Positions 1 to 11,400 of a stretch of 64,000 nucleotides of DNA are shown piece by piece (position 1 is the first letter of the stretch; the number at the start of each line of letters is the position of its first letter). Source of the DNA: Budorcas taxicolor (lineage: Eukaryota; Chordata; Mammalia; Artiodactyla; Bovidae); contig NC_068934.1 of the NCBI RefSeq assembly GCF_023091745.1, positions 11,982,434-12,046,433 on the forward strand, read 5' to 3'. The notes under the pieces were generated by a model. The model was not told the origin of the DNA. It was given only the letters and a program-made list of their open reading frames with translations, and ran no database searches. The translations under genes were made by a program, and so were the position numbers.

Positions 1-138
1 CTAGGCTGGTGGGGGAAATGGCAAACCACTCCAGTTTTCTTACCTGGAGAATCCCCATAGACAGAGGAACCTGGGAAGCCATAGTCCATAGGGTCACAAA
101 GAGTCAGAGACAACTGAAGCAACTTAACATTAGCACCT
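1..138 (+). mobile_element. Bov-tA/Bov-A SINE, 3' part (cut by window edge)
   Basis: Diverged match to the Bov-A body: the AATGGCAAACCACTCC motif, then GGTCACAAAGAGTCAGA and ACAACTGAAGCAACTTA. The tRNA-like head would lie outside the window. Confidence 0.8.
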
Positions 139-264
139 AGAACAATGATCAGGAAAAAAAAAATCACACTCAATGTATTCTTGATAAGTGAGTGAAATGT
201 GCAATGGAGGTATATCCTCAGCAATTTATTTCATATTTTTGCAAACATTTGTTTATGAATAGTA

Positions 265-385
265 TGTCTAATATCAAGCAGCAAGCTGTATGCTATATAA
301 GCTATATGCTGAGATAATGATTGTCTCTTAAGGAGCTTAAATTCATGATGAGGGAGATAGGCCATAAACAAATAGAATCATTCTA
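265..385 (-). mobile_element. L2 LINE 3' fragment (probable)
   Basis: Antisense L2 tail pattern: loss-prone 'lasting ... GGAGCTTAAATTC ... GGCCATAAACAAATA' order typical of reversed L2 3' ends. Old and weak. Confidence 0.4.
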
Positions 386-780
386 GTTGTAAAAAGAGAG
401 TTATACAAGAAAACAGTGTCTATAATGCTGTAGGGCTACTAGCATGATACATTTTGGTTATTTGTAAATATTTCAGTTCTTATTTGTGTCGCATTCTTCA
501 TGAAAATAGTAGATTAAGAAGTTTATGTTATATAATGACAAGTTCATGCCTCTGAGTATGGTTACCACCAAGAGAATTGTTAATTAGCTTCTTTTTTGAG
601 TTCATTGACTTGAAAAATTATAACATGCCAAGGTTCGGATATAGAGATTAATGTGATTGCTGACATTAATGGCTTAAAATAAATTATTGTGGTGAATTAA
701 ACTCAATTAAAATTTGTGGGATGTTCATCTCTGTTGACTGGCTAAATGTTTATAATGAGAAATCCTTACTTATTCATAAA
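386..780. other. Unassigned AT-rich intron sequence
   Basis: No open frame, repeat family or motif recognised. Confidence 0.5.
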
Positions 781-1030
781 TTACATTTATTGAGTGCTTG
801 CTCAGTACTGGGTGCTGTTTTAAATGCTTTACCTTCATTAATTAATTTAGCCCTCACATTGGCCATTTTAGTTAGACACTGATCTTATCCTCCTCTTACA
901 GATTAAAAAAAACAAAAATGACTCAAAGATAGGTTAACTGATTTGGCCAAGGTCAGGTAGGTGGTAAGAGAACGGGCCACAGCCCAAACCCAAGCGGGAT
1001 CTGTGCTCTACTGCCTGGCTGCTCTAAAGG
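781..1030 (-). mobile_element. MIR SINE
   Basis: Reads as reversed MIR: ATTTATTGAGTGCTTGCT, then a diverged GCTTTACC..TTAATTAATTTAG..CCTCACA block, a CCTCTTACAGATTA core, and TTTGGCCAAGGTCAGGTAGG. A short open frame starting at 961 is only this repeat running into the next SINE. Confidence 0.7.
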
Positions 1031-1204
1031 AGAAAACTCAGAGCAGCGGCAGCAGCATCAGTGTCTCTGCTGTGAAAATACAGACTCTCAGGCCCACCCT
1101 GGAACTACTGAACTTGAATCTGCATTTCTTAATAAGATCCTCAGATAATCCAAATGCATATCAAAATTGGAGAATCCAGGCTGTAAGCCTTTATTCTATA
1201 CTAC

Positions 1205-1404
1205 TATTGTTGTTGTCGTTTAGTCTCTTAAGTTGTGACTCTTTGCAACACCATGGTCTGTAGCCCACTGGGCTCCTCAAGGATTTCCCAGGCAAGAAGA
1301 CTGGAGTGGGTGGCCATGTCCTTCTCCAGGGGATCTTCCTGACCCAGAGATCGAACCTGCATCTCTTGCATCGGCAGGCAGGTTCTTTCCCGTGGAGCCA
1401 GCAG
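1205..1404 (-). mobile_element. Bov-tA SINE
   Basis: Full-length-like reversed Bov-tA: Bov-A body (GGCAAGAAGACTGGAGTGGG), GGGGATCTTCCTGACCCAGA, and tRNA-like head (GCAGGCAGGTTCTTTCCC). Moderately diverged. Confidence 0.85.
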
Positions 1405-2085
1405 TTCCACGTTTCATGTGTGCTCAGTAGCTCAGTCAGCCTTCCTGACCCTTACTCTAAAGTGCTAGGTGTTTGTTTGCTATTGATTTCTGGGCCATAT
1501 ACTTTGTATCTTCTTATAGCCCCAGCAAAGTAGCATTTGAAATGCTCCCAGCCACTTAGGAGCTCCCTCAGAGACTATGCATTTTCCATCTCTTACATTC
1601 TATATTGCAATGCTCCACCCACTCTGGACATCTGGCTGCTTGTTGAGATTCAATTAAAGTATTTGTCAGAAATACTGAGACCATTAACCCCTATTTTGTG
1701 AACCACTGGGGTCACATGGATTAACAGCAATATGGTATCAGCTCTTCATTAAAGGTGGTTATACTATTATATTGGAAAAATTTGGAAGCAGGTTAGATGT
1801 CACAGCAAAAAGAACATTTTAAATCCTCCATTGATTTTCTTTCTCTGTGTTTGCTCTTTTTTATTACAGGGATACCTGCCAGCATCATTTTCTTCCTTCT
1901 CTGGTTTATAACTTTTCCATTAAAAAGTAATTTGAAAGACAATGTGGCTAGAGAGTTTTATCTGTACCTTTCTTCTAGCACTTTATCATTTTGTCTCACA
2001 GTTATTTGAGTGCATACCATGGTATAATTACAGTCTCCAACTTCTTTAGGGGGTATGTGAGAAACCTGGAGCTGTGGCAAATGGT
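1405..2085. other. Unassigned intron sequence
   Basis: Unique-looking sequence. A weak L2-like stretch (about 1450-1530) is possible but not firm. Confidence 0.45.
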
Positions 2086-2285
2086 TCTTTTCTTTAAGTA
2101 ATTCATCTGATCCTCACCACAACATTGTCTTGGAAATGTGACTCTGATCCTCATTTAACACATGAGAAAACTAAGGCTGAGAGTTTTAAAGTGTACCCGA
2201 GGCTCACAACTTGTAAATGTTGGAACTGAGCGTGAACTCAGGGAATATTACTCCAGAGTCCACATGCTTGACCATTGTTTGACAC
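2086..2285 (-). mobile_element. MIR SINE
   Basis: Reversed MIR core is visible: ATCCTCACCACAACATT, CATGAGAAAACTAAGGCTGAGA, CTCACAACTTGTAAATG and a TCCAGAGTCCACATGCTTGA end. Confidence 0.65.
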
Positions 2286-2884
2286 CAACCAGCCATTATG
2301 AACACCAAGGGTACAAATGGGCATAAACCCTAGTAGGATTTGCACACGTTTTTGCTAGATTCTAAAAGACAGTTATTATCTTACTTGTGTTTCTAAATTA
2401 TAATTTTGGTCTCACAAAATTATATTTTTAAATGATAAATGTTTTAAACACCTTATTCTTCAAACAACCCCCTTTTCTTCCATATATCATATTGGATCAG
2501 TCTGTGTAGCATTGAATTAGAATCACATGGGTGTCAACGTTGACGATCACTTAGCCAAAATTCAAAGAACCATTTGGACTTCTTTTCCCCTAAATTGGTT
2601 AGCATGGACCACATGTAAATTTTCAGTGCATAGTTAAGATTAAAACTTTGATTGAAATCTGATTGCCAGTTGATAATAACTAACAGAGCAGTTGCCAAGA
2701 AGCATCAATTGAGTAAGTGCCAATGAGGTTTAATATAAATGTGTCAAGGGTTCGTATGCCAAAAACAATTAGTCTCTAAATTGCTTTGAATCATAATAAG
2801 TATATGATCAATGCAATTAAAAGAAGCATGATTGGAGCTGATTAAAAGGCAATAGAAGAATTCTGGAAAATGTTCTTAAACAGT
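2286..2884. other. Unassigned AT-rich intron sequence
   Basis: Nothing recognised between the MIR and the BovB cluster. Confidence 0.5.
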
Positions 2885-3333
2885 CAAAGTCTTTTCTGGT
2901 GAGTTGGTTCTTCGCATCAGGTGGCCAAAATATTGAAGCTTCAGCATCAGTCCTTCCAATGAATATTCAGGCTTGATTTCCTTTACAATTGACTGGTTTG
3001 ATCTCCTTTTTGTCCAGGGGACTCTCAAGGATCTTCTTCAGCACCACAGTTTGAAAGCATCAATTCTTTGGCTCTCAGTCTTTTTTAGGGTCCAGCTCTC
3101 ACATCCATACATGACTACTGGAAAACCATAGTTTTGATTATATGGATCTCTGTTGGCAAAGTGGTATCTCAGTTTTTTAACATGCTTTCTAGGTTTGTCA
3201 TAGCTTTCCTTCCAAGGAGCAAGGGTCTTTTAGTTCTGTGGCTGCAGTCACCATCAGCAGTGATTTTGGAGCCCAAAGAAAGAAAATATGTCACTACTTC
3301 CAAATTTTCCCCATCTATTTGCCATGGAATTGC

Positions 3334-4134
3334 CGGGACAAATATCAATAACCTCAGATATGCAGATGACACGACCCTTATGGCAGAAAGTGAAGAGGAA
3401 CTAAAAAGCCTCTTGATGAAAGTGAAACAGGAGAGTGAAAAAGTTGGCTTAAAGCTCAACATTCAGAAAACAAAGATCATGGCATCTGGTCCCATCACTT
3501 CATGGGAAATAGATGGGGAAACAGTGGAAATAGTGTCAGACTTTATTTTTGGGGCTCCAAAATCACTGCAGATGGTGACTGCAGCCATGAAATTAAAAGA
3601 CACTCCTTGGAAGAAAAGTTATGACCAACCTAGATAGCATATTCAAAAGCAGAGACATTACTTTGCCAACTAAGGTCCATCTAGTCAAGGCTATGGTTTT
3701 TCCAGTAGTCATGTATGGATGTGAGAGTTGGACTGTGAAGAAAGCTGAGCGCCGAAGAATTGATGCTTTTGAACTGTGGTGTTGGAGAAGACTCTTTGAG
3801 AGTCCCTCAGACTGCAAGGAGATCCCACCAGTCCATTCTGAAGGAGATCAACCCTGGGATTTCTTTGGAAGGAATGATGCTAAAGCTGAAACTCCAGTAC
3901 TTTGGCCACCTCATGCGAAGAGTTGACTCATTGGAAAAGACTTTGATGCTGGGAGCGATTGGGGGCAGGAGGGGAAGGGGATGACAGAGGATGAGATGGC
4001 TGGATGGCATCACTGACCTGATGAACGTGAATCTGAGTGAACTCCAGGAGTTGGTGATGGACAGGGAGGCCTGGCGTGCTGCGATTCATGGGGTGGCAAA
4101 GAGTCAGACACGACTGAGTGACTGAACTGAACTG
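3334..4134 (+). mobile_element. BovB LINE, sense, 5'-truncated, nested
   Basis: Starts inside the reverse transcriptase (NNLRYADDTTLMAES, with the YADD motif near 3360) and runs to the BovB 3' end (GACTGAGTGACTGAACTGAA). It splits the older antisense copy, whose sequence resumes at GATGGGACCAGATGCC. It is closer to consensus than its host. A 101-codon frame at 3621-3926 preserves part of the pol C-terminus. No clear target-site duplication. Confidence 0.88.
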
Positions 4135-4733
4135 ATGGGACCAGATGCCATAATCTTCATTCTTTGCATTCTGAGTTTTAAGTCAGCTTTTTCACTCTCC
4201 TCTGTCACCCTCATCAAGATACTCTTTAGTTCCTTTTTGCTTTCTGCCATTAGAGTGGTAGCATCTGCATATCTGAGGTTGTTGATACTTCTCTTGGCAA
4301 ACTTGATTCCAGCTTGTGATTCATCCAGCCTGGCATTTTCCATGATGTACTCTCCCCAAAAAAAGATGTCCATTTCATTCTAGGGGACAGGAATGTAAAA
4401 GTAGGAAGTTAAGAAATACCTGGAGTAACAGGCAAATTTGGCCTTGGAGCACAGAATGAAGCAGGGCAAAGGCTAATAGCATTTTGCCAAGAGAACACAC
4501 TGGTCATAGCAAACACCCTGTTCCAACAACACAAGAGAAGACTCTATACATGGACATCACCAGATGGTCAATACTGAAATCAGATTGATTATATTCTTTG
4601 CAGCCAAAGATGGAGAAGCTCTATACAGTCAGCAAAAACAAGACTGGGAGCTGACTGTGGCTCATATCATGAACTCCTTATGCCAAATTCAGACTTAAAT
4701 TGAAGAAAGTAGGGAAAACCATTAGACCATTCA

Positions 4734-4994
4734 ATGGCAACCCACTCCAGTACTCTTGCCTGGAAAATCCCATGGACGGAGCCTCTTAAGCTGCAGTCCA
4801 TGGGGTCACAAAGAGTCCCACACGACTGAGCGACTTCACTTTCACTTTTCACTTTCCTGCGTTGGAGAAGGAAATGGCAACCCACTCCAGTGTTCTTGCC
4901 TGGAGAATCCCAGGGACAGAGGAGCCTAGTGGGCTGCCATCTATGGGGTCACACAGAGTCGGACATGACTGAAGCGACTTAGCAGCAGCAGCAG
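4734..4994 (+). mobile_element. BOV-A2 dimeric SINE inside BovB
   Basis: Two Bov-A units joined by a CACTTTCACTTTTCACTTTC linker, ending in an (AGC)n tail. It interrupts BovB between GACCATT and TGTATGACC. CATTCA at 4728-4733 and 4995-5000 is a short target-site duplication. Confidence 0.9.
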
Positions 4995-5176
4995 CATTCA
5001 TGTATGACCTAAATAAAATCCCTTAAAATTATACAATGGAGGTGAGAAATAGATTCAAGGGATTAGATCTGATAGACATAGTGCATGAAGAACTATGGAC
5101 ATAGGTTTGTGACATTGTACAGGAGGCAGGGATCAAGACCATCCCCAAGAAAAAGAAATGCAAAAAAGCAAAATGG

Positions 5177-5698
5177 TTGTCTGAGGAAGCCTTACAAATA
5201 GCTGTGAAAAGAAGAGAAGCTAAAGGCAAAGGTGAAAAGGAAAGATATACCCATTTGAATGCAGAGTTGAAAAGAATAGCAAGGAGAGATAAGAAAGCCT
5301 TCCTCAGGGATCAATGCAAGGAAATAGAGGAAAACAACAGAATGGGAAAGACTAGAGATCTCCTCAAGAAAATTAGAGATACCAAGGGAACATTTCATGC
5401 AAAGATGGGCTCGATAAAGGACAGAAATGGTATGGACCTAACAGAAGCAGAAGATATTAAGAAGAGGTGGCAAGAATACACAGAAGAACTGTACAAAAAA
5501 GATCTTCATGACCCAGATAATCATGATGGTGTGATCACTCATCTAGAGCCAGACATTTTGGAATGTGAAGTCAAGTGGGCCTTAGGAAGCATCACTATGA
5601 ACAAAGCTAATGGAGGTGATGGAATTCCAGTTGAGCTATTTCAAATCCTAAAAGCTGATGTTGTGAAAGTGCTGCCCTCAATATGCCAGCAAATGTGA
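5177..5698 (+). pseudogene. BovB pol fragment (linker between endonuclease and reverse transcriptase)
   Basis: A 173-codon open segment of the decayed BovB pol gene. It carries SEEALQIAVKRREAKGKGEK, a lysine-rich helical stretch, and MNKANGGDGIPVELFQ leading into the first reverse-transcriptase blocks. It ends at TGA (5696-5698) where the copy at 43410-45409 and the family reading have TGG (Trp), so a single base change closes it. Downstream frameshifts would stop it anyway. Confidence 0.8.
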
Positions 5699-7711
5699 AA
5701 AACTCAGCAGTGGCCACAGGACTGGAAAAGGTCAGTTTTATTTCCAATCCCGAAGAAAGCCAATGCCAAAGAATATTTAAACTACCGCACAATTGCACTC
5801 CTCTCACATGCTAGCAACATAATGCTCAAAATTCTCCAAGCCAGTCTTGACTAGAACATGAACCGTGAACTTCCAGATGTTCAAGCAGGTTTTAGAAAAG
5901 GCAGAGGAACCAGAGATCAAATTACCAAAACCCATTGAATCATTGAAAAATTGAAAGAGTTCCAGAAAAACATCTATTTTGCCTTATTGACTATGCCAGA
6001 GCCTTTGACTGTGTAGATCCCAACTAACTGTGGAAAATTCTCAAGAGTTGGGCATACCAGACCACCTGACCTGCCTCCTGAGACATCTGTATGCACGTCA
6101 GGAAGCAACAGTTAGAACTGGACGTGGAACAACAGACTTGTTCCAAATCGGGAAAGAAGTACGTCAAGGCTGTATATTGTCACCCTGCTTATTTGACTTA
6201 TATGCAGAGTACATCATGATAAATGTTGGACTGGATGAAGCAGAGGCTGGAATCAAGATCACTGGGACAAATATCAATAACCTCAAATATGCTGATGACA
6301 CCACATTTATGGCAGAAAGCAAAGAACTAAAGAACCTCTTGATGAAAGTGAAAGAGGAAAGTGAAAAAGTTGGCTTAAAACTCAACATTCAAAAGCTAAG
6401 ATCATGGCATCTGGTCCCATCACTTCATGACAAACAGATGGAGAAATAATGGAAACAATGACAGACTTTATTTTTGGGGGGTCCAGAATCACTGCAGATA
6501 GTGAATGCATCCATGAAATTAAACAACACTTGCTCCTTGGAAGAAAAGTTATGCCCAACCTAGACAGCTTATTAAAAAGCAGAGACGTTATTTTGCCAAC
6601 AAAGTTTCATCTAGTCAAGGCTATGGTTTTTCCAGTAGTTATATATGGATGTGAGAGTTGAACTATAGAAAAGCTGGGTACCAAAGAATTGATGCTTTTG
6701 AACTGTGCTGTTGGAGAAGACTCTTGAGAGTCCCTTGGACAGCAAGGAGATCCAACTAGTCCATCCTAAAGGAAATGAATCCTGAATATTCATTGGAAGG
6801 ACTGATGTTGAAGCTGAAACTCGAATACCTTGGCCACCTGATGTGAAGAATTGACTCATTTGAAAAGACCCTGATGCTGGGAAAGATTGAAAGCAGGAAG
6901 AGAAGGGGATAACAGAGGATGAGATGGTTGGATGGTATCACCGACTCAATGGACATGAGTTTGAGTAAACTCCAGGAGTTGGTGATGGACAAGAGGCCTG
7001 ACGTGCTACAGTCCATGGGGACACAAAGAGTCAGACACGACTGAGTGACTGAACTGAACTCTGCATATAAGTTAAATAAGCAGGGTGATAATATATAGCT
7101 TTGATGTACCCTTTCCCAATCTTGAACCAGTCCATTGTTCCATATCTAGTTCTAATTCTTGGTTCTTGACCTGCATTGAGGTTTCTCAGGAGGCAGGTAA
7201 GGTGGTTTGGTATTCCCATCTCTGTAAGAATTTTCCACAGTTTGTTGTGATCCTACACTGTCAAAGGTTTTAATGTAGTCAATGAAACAGAAGTAGTTTT
7301 TCTTTTTTTTTTTCATGAAATTCTCTTGGTTTCTCTATGGTCCATTGGATGATGGCAATTTGATCTCTAGTTCCTCTGCCTTTTCTAAACCCAGCTTGCA
7401 CATCTGGAAATTTTTGTCTCATGTATGGGAAAAGCCTAATTTGAAGAATTTTGAACATTACCTTGCTAGCAAGTGAAATGAGTGCAACTGTACGGTAGTT
7501 TGTACATTCTTTGGCATTGTCTTTATTTGAGATTGGAGTGAAACCTGACCTTTCCCAATGCTGCGGCCACTGCTGAATTTTCCAAATTTGCTGACATATT
7601 GAATGCAGCACTTTAACAGCATCATCTTTAATATTTGAAATAGTTCAGCTAGAATTCCATCACCTCCACTAGCTTTGTTCATAGTAGTGTTTCCTAAAGC
7701 CCACTTGACTT

Positions 7712-7929
7712 CCCAGAGCTTCCCTGATGGCTCAGAGATAAAGAATCTGCCTGCAGTGCAGGAGCTGCAAAAGATGCAGGTTTGATCCCTAACTTGGGAA
7801 GATCCTCTGGAGGAGAGCACGGCAACGCAGTCCAGTATTCTTGCCTGGAGGATCCCATGGACAGAGGAGCCTGGTGGGCTACAGTCCATAGGGTCACTAT
7901 GAGTCGGATACAACTGAAGCTAGTTGAAG
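7712..7929 (+). mobile_element. Bov-tA SINE
   Basis: tRNA-like head (GCTTCCCTGATGGCTCAGAG), B-box-like GGTTTGATCCCTAACTTGG, and Bov-A body ending TCGGATACAACTGAAGC. Flanked, together with its microsatellite tail, by an imperfect 10-bp duplication (CACTTGACTT 7702-7711; CACTTGACAT 7994-8003) in BovB sequence. Confidence 0.88.
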
Positions 7930-7941
7930 CGTGTGTGTGTG

Positions 7942-7990
<49 letters not shown>

Positions 7991-7996
7991 ACACAC
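7930..7996. repeat. (GT)n-(CA)n microsatellite at SINE tail
   Basis: A GT run (about 7930-7941) meets a longer CA run (7942-7996). The two halves are complementary, so the locus could fold back. It sits exactly at the 3' tail of the Bov-tA. Confidence 0.95.
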
Positions 7997-8484
7997 TTGA
8001 CATTACATTCCAGGATATCTGTCTCTGGGTGAGTGACCACACTGTCGTGATTATCCGGATCATTAAGACCTGTTTTTATATACTCCTCTTGTGTATTCTT
8101 ACCATCTTTTCTTAATCTCTTCTGCTTCTGTTAGGTCCATATCATTTCTGTCCTTTATTGTGCCCATCTTTGCCTGAAATGTTCTCTTGGTTGGTATCTC
8201 CAATTTTCTTGTAGAGATCTCTATCTTTTCCCATCTATTGCTAACCTCTATTTTTTGCATTGTTCACTTAAGAAAGCTTTCTTATCTCTCCTTGCTATTC
8301 TCTGGACCTCCTCATTCAGATAGCGTATCTTTCCTCTCTTTTTTGCCTTTTGCTTCTCTTCTTTTTTCAACTATTTGTAAGGCCTTCTCAGACAACCACT
8401 TTGCCTTCTTGCATTTCTTTTTCTTTGTGTTATGAGAAGGTATAATTTGCTCATGCAACATACCCTTTGTAGTTGTTATTTTTT

Positions 8485-9355
8485 TAACTTTTTATTGAAG
8501 TATATTTAATTTACAACGTTGTGTTAGTTTCTTGTGTTCAGCGAAATATCCTGGAGATAGATATATACATATACACACACACACACACATATATATGAAA
8601 CTTTTTCTTGTTTTTTCCCATTATAGTTTACTATTTAAGATATTAAATGTAGTTCACAGTTCTATATAGTAGGTCCTTGTGGTTTGTTTTATATGTAGAA
8701 AAATATATCTGCTAATCCCAACTTCTGATTTTATCTACTCCCTTGTCCCTTTAGCAATAAGTTTACTTTCTGTGTGCATGCAGTCTATTTGTTTTGTAAA
8801 TAAGTTCCTTTGTATCATATTTTAGATTCCACATTTAAGTGATACCATATGATATTTATCTTTCTCTCATTTCACTTAGTATGATAATCTCTAGTATGAT
8901 AATGTCCATGTTGCTTTCAATGGCATTACTTTATTTTTTTCTACAGCTGGGTAGTATTCCATTGTCTATATGTGCAACATATACTTTATCCTTTTATCAG
9001 TTGATGAACATTTGAGTTTCTTCCAGGTCTTGGTTATTGTAAATAGTGTTGCTATGAACATTTGAGTGCATGTGTCTTTTTGAATTAGAGTTTTCTTCAG
9101 CTATATGCCCAGGAGTGGGTTTAGTGGATCATATGGAAACTCTATTTTTAATTTCTTAAGGAACCTCCTTACAGTTCTCAATAGTTGCTGCACCAATTTA
9201 CATTCCCACCAACAGTTTATGAGTTCCCTCTTCTCCACACCCTTTCCAGCATTTATTATTGGTAGACTTTTGACGATGACCATTCTGACTGGTGTGAGTT
9301 GATACCTCATTGTAGTTTTAATTTACATTTTTTAATAGTGATGCTGAGCATCTTA
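8485..9355 (-). mobile_element. L1 LINE 3' end, antisense
   Basis: Starts with an L1 3' tail in reverse (ACTTTTTATTGAAGTATA). The sequence then reads as the reversed C-terminal end of ORF2: translation of 9310-9101 gives the L1 pattern of a CWWECKLVQ motif followed by IEFPYDPLNPLLGI. A small AC/AT repeat sits at 8565-8598. Confidence 0.88.
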
Positions 9356-9690
9356 TAGTGTGCCTAGTGGCTATCTGTGTCTTAGCTTTGCCCACAGAGA
9401 CTTATAGTTTAAAGGAAGAAAACAAAATGATTGTGGACAAATAACTATAACTTGTTATAGTGCAGTGACAAAAGCAGATAAATGGCTCGGTGGCGAACAT
9501 ACATGGGCGTGTTCAGCTCTCTTTGCAGTTTTCCATGATCTGCATGACCTTAACAAACCTCATTCAGTGGCTGGCTTCCTTTATATACATAACAATTGTA
9601 TGTTTCTCTCCCTAGGCCTCATTCCCTCTGGTCACACAGAATTACTTTTGCAGTCATTCCATGATGTTGCCTAACCTGCGTGTTTTCGCA
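9356..9690. other. Unassigned intron sequence
   Basis: No family recognised. A short open frame at 9465-9674 has no recognisable product. Confidence 0.45.
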
Positions 9691-9975
9691 TTTTTTCTTC
9701 TCTGTGCCTGGAGTCTTTTCCTAATCTCACAAACTTCGGTTCCTCGTTAGGGCAGAGCCTCCTGAAAGGCCACCTCCTCTGTGAAGCCTCCCACCCCACC
9801 TTCTCCTGTCAATTGCACCTTGCTCTGTGTTCCAGTGAAGTTTAAACTTAAGTCTGTTGCAGCACATGCCACGCTCTATTTGATTAGGCATCTGTAACTC
9901 CTGGAGGCAAAGATTCTGTCTTTATATCTGCCTGAAGATTTGTCAGATGTGTATTGAGCTTGCAAAAAGTGTTTT
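9691..9975 (+). mobile_element. L2 LINE fragment
   Basis: L2 signature order: CACCTCCTCTGTGAAGCCTC, then a region with a short GGAGGCAAAGATTCTGTC stretch, toward the L2 3' end. Confidence 0.6.
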
Positions 9976-10582
9976 TTGGTTTGGTTTGGCTTAGTTGAGT
10001 GTTTGATGCATAAAAGTATGAAGTAAGTTGATTTAAGTCTTTCTTTAACTTCTTTTTTGGCCCACGGTATGGATAGTCACTTTATGTATATTATGGTATG
10101 TGTGCTCTTGAAAGGAGTACTTCTTGTTGATTCTACACTGACCCATTTGAGTTTTAAAATCTTGTTTGGCTTGTGAGTCTGTGTTTGACCAACCTTCACA
10201 TTGTTAGGGATTTATCTGACATTTCCATTTCTGAATTAGAATGAAGGGTATAAGGCTAGTCCTTTATGCATGAATTGACTTTCTTATACATTATGCTTGA
10301 CTTCAGGGAGTGCCTGTTTAAGCCAGTGGGTTGTTCACAAACACTTAAGTCATGCTAGTAGGCAGCTCTGAGAAGCTAAGTTAGAGAACCTGTAATCTGG
10401 TATTCTAAATGAATCAAAACCAATAGGTAAAAAATAAATACCATCCTTAGTAACTAATAGCACAAAAATATTTCTGTTAGAAGCTTAAAAATATACCAGT
10501 ATCCTAGTTAGAAGATTGCTTATAAAGCTAACAAAATTTTGAATAAAAATTGAGCAATAAATTGACATTATGTAACAAGACT
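9976..10582. other. Unassigned intron sequence
   Basis: Nothing recognised. Confidence 0.45.
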
Positions 10583-10616
10583 TGGGCTTCCCTGGGGGCT
10601 CATATGGTAAAGAATT
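10583..10616 (+). mobile_element. Bov-tA head remnant
   Basis: Only the tRNA-like 5' head (GGGCTTCCCTGGGGGCTCAT) remains before sequence switches to an L1 tail. Confidence 0.55.
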
Positions 10617-10742
10617 ATCATGGTGTCATTTTGAAATGTATAGAAATACCAAATCACTATGTCATGTAACAGTAACTTACCTAGTGTTATAGGTCAATTA
10701 TTACTTCAAAATCAAAGAAAAGAACAGAACAAGAAAACTCAA
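10617..10742 (+). mobile_element. L1 3' tail
   Basis: Shows the L1 3'-UTR end pattern: TTTGAAATGTATAGAAATACC, AATCACTATGTCATGTAAC and TAGGTCAATTATTACTTCAA. Confidence 0.65.
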
Positions 10743-11400
10743 ATAAAAAGAGGTAAGGTTTGTGGTTACCAGTAACTGGGGTTGGTAGTAGGAGGAAATA
10801 GATAAAGGCGATCAAAAGGTATGAACTTCTGCTTATGTGACAGATAAATACTAGGGGTGTTATATATGAAAGGTTTTTGAAAAGTAAATCCTAAGACTTC
10901 TCATCACAAAAAAAGGTTTTACTATTTTTTTAATCTTGTATCTATGTGAAATGATGGCTACCCGCTAGACTTACTGTGATAATTGCTTGATGAGGTACTT
11001 AAGCTGAAGCATCTTGTCATATACTTGTCATATACTGTATGTCAGTTGTTGTGCTGTGCTTAGTTGGTCAGTCCTGTCCGACTCTCTGCTACCCCACAGA
11101 CTGTAGCCCACCAGGCTCCTCTGTCCATGGGGATTCTCTAGGCAAGAATACTGGAGTGGGTTGCCATGCTCTCCTCCAGGCGATCTTCCCAATCCAGGGA
11201 TCAAATCCAGGTCTCCTACATTGCAGGCAGATTCTTCACTATCAGAGCTACCAGGAAAGCCCAGGAATACTGGAGAGGTTGGCCTGTCCTTTCTCCAGGG
11301 GATCTTCCTGAGCCAGGAATCAAACTGGGATCTCCTGCATTGCAGGCAGATTCTTTACCAGCTGAGCTCTTTTGTCAGTTATAGCTCAATAAAACTGGAA
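10743..11400 (+). mobile_element. Old L1 3' UTR, split by a Bov-tA dimer
   Basis: L1 3'-UTR features in order: GTGGTTACCAGTAACTGGGG, GATGGCTACCCGCTAGACTT, then after the SINE the terminal TCAGTTATAGCTCAATAAAA. The SINE dimer at 11048-11372 interrupts it. Confidence 0.7.
11048..11372 (-). mobile_element. Bov-tA SINE dimer (one full unit plus one partial)
   Basis: A near-complete reversed Bov-tA (11048-11261) is followed directly by a second partial reversed unit (11262-11372). One perfect 8-bp duplication, TGTCAGTT at 11040-11047 and 11373-11380, brackets the pair. Confidence 0.88.

Larger units (their letters stand above)
4354..7057 (+). mobile_element. BovB LINE, sense, long copy, nested
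   Basis: Begins near the end of the endonuclease domain (GATGTCCATTTCATTCTAGG) and runs through the reverse transcriptase to the 3' end at about 7057. That is about 2.4 kb of BovB once the BOV-A2 at 4734-4994 is removed. A short ACTCT repeat at 4349-4353 and 7058-7062 is a possible target-site duplication in the older antisense BovB. Multiple frameshifts and stops make it non-functional. Confidence 0.88.
2885..8438 (-). mobile_element. Old BovB LINE, antisense, in four pieces
   Basis: One diverged minus-strand BovB is continuous in consensus order through four pieces: about 2885-3333, 4135-4353, 7058-7711 and 8001-8438. It runs from the pol C-terminal region back through the reverse transcriptase to the linker upstream of it. 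The gaps are later insertions: two + strand BovBs and one Bov-tA with microsatellite. The true 3' terminus and the endonuclease end are missing. Frames are broken throughout. Confidence 0.88.

Noticed and set aside
961..1263. 100-codon open frame
   Set aside because: It lies in a reversed MIR and runs into a Bov-tA; no gene features.
3134..3637. 167-codon open frame on the + strand with a reverse-transcriptase motif
   Set aside because: It runs across the junction of an antisense and a sense BovB, so its first part is reverse-strand noise and the whole is a chance chimera.
7942..7996. Regular short repeats that might suggest an array
   Set aside because: Simple CA dinucleotides, not spaced repeats; no CRISPR array exists in the window.
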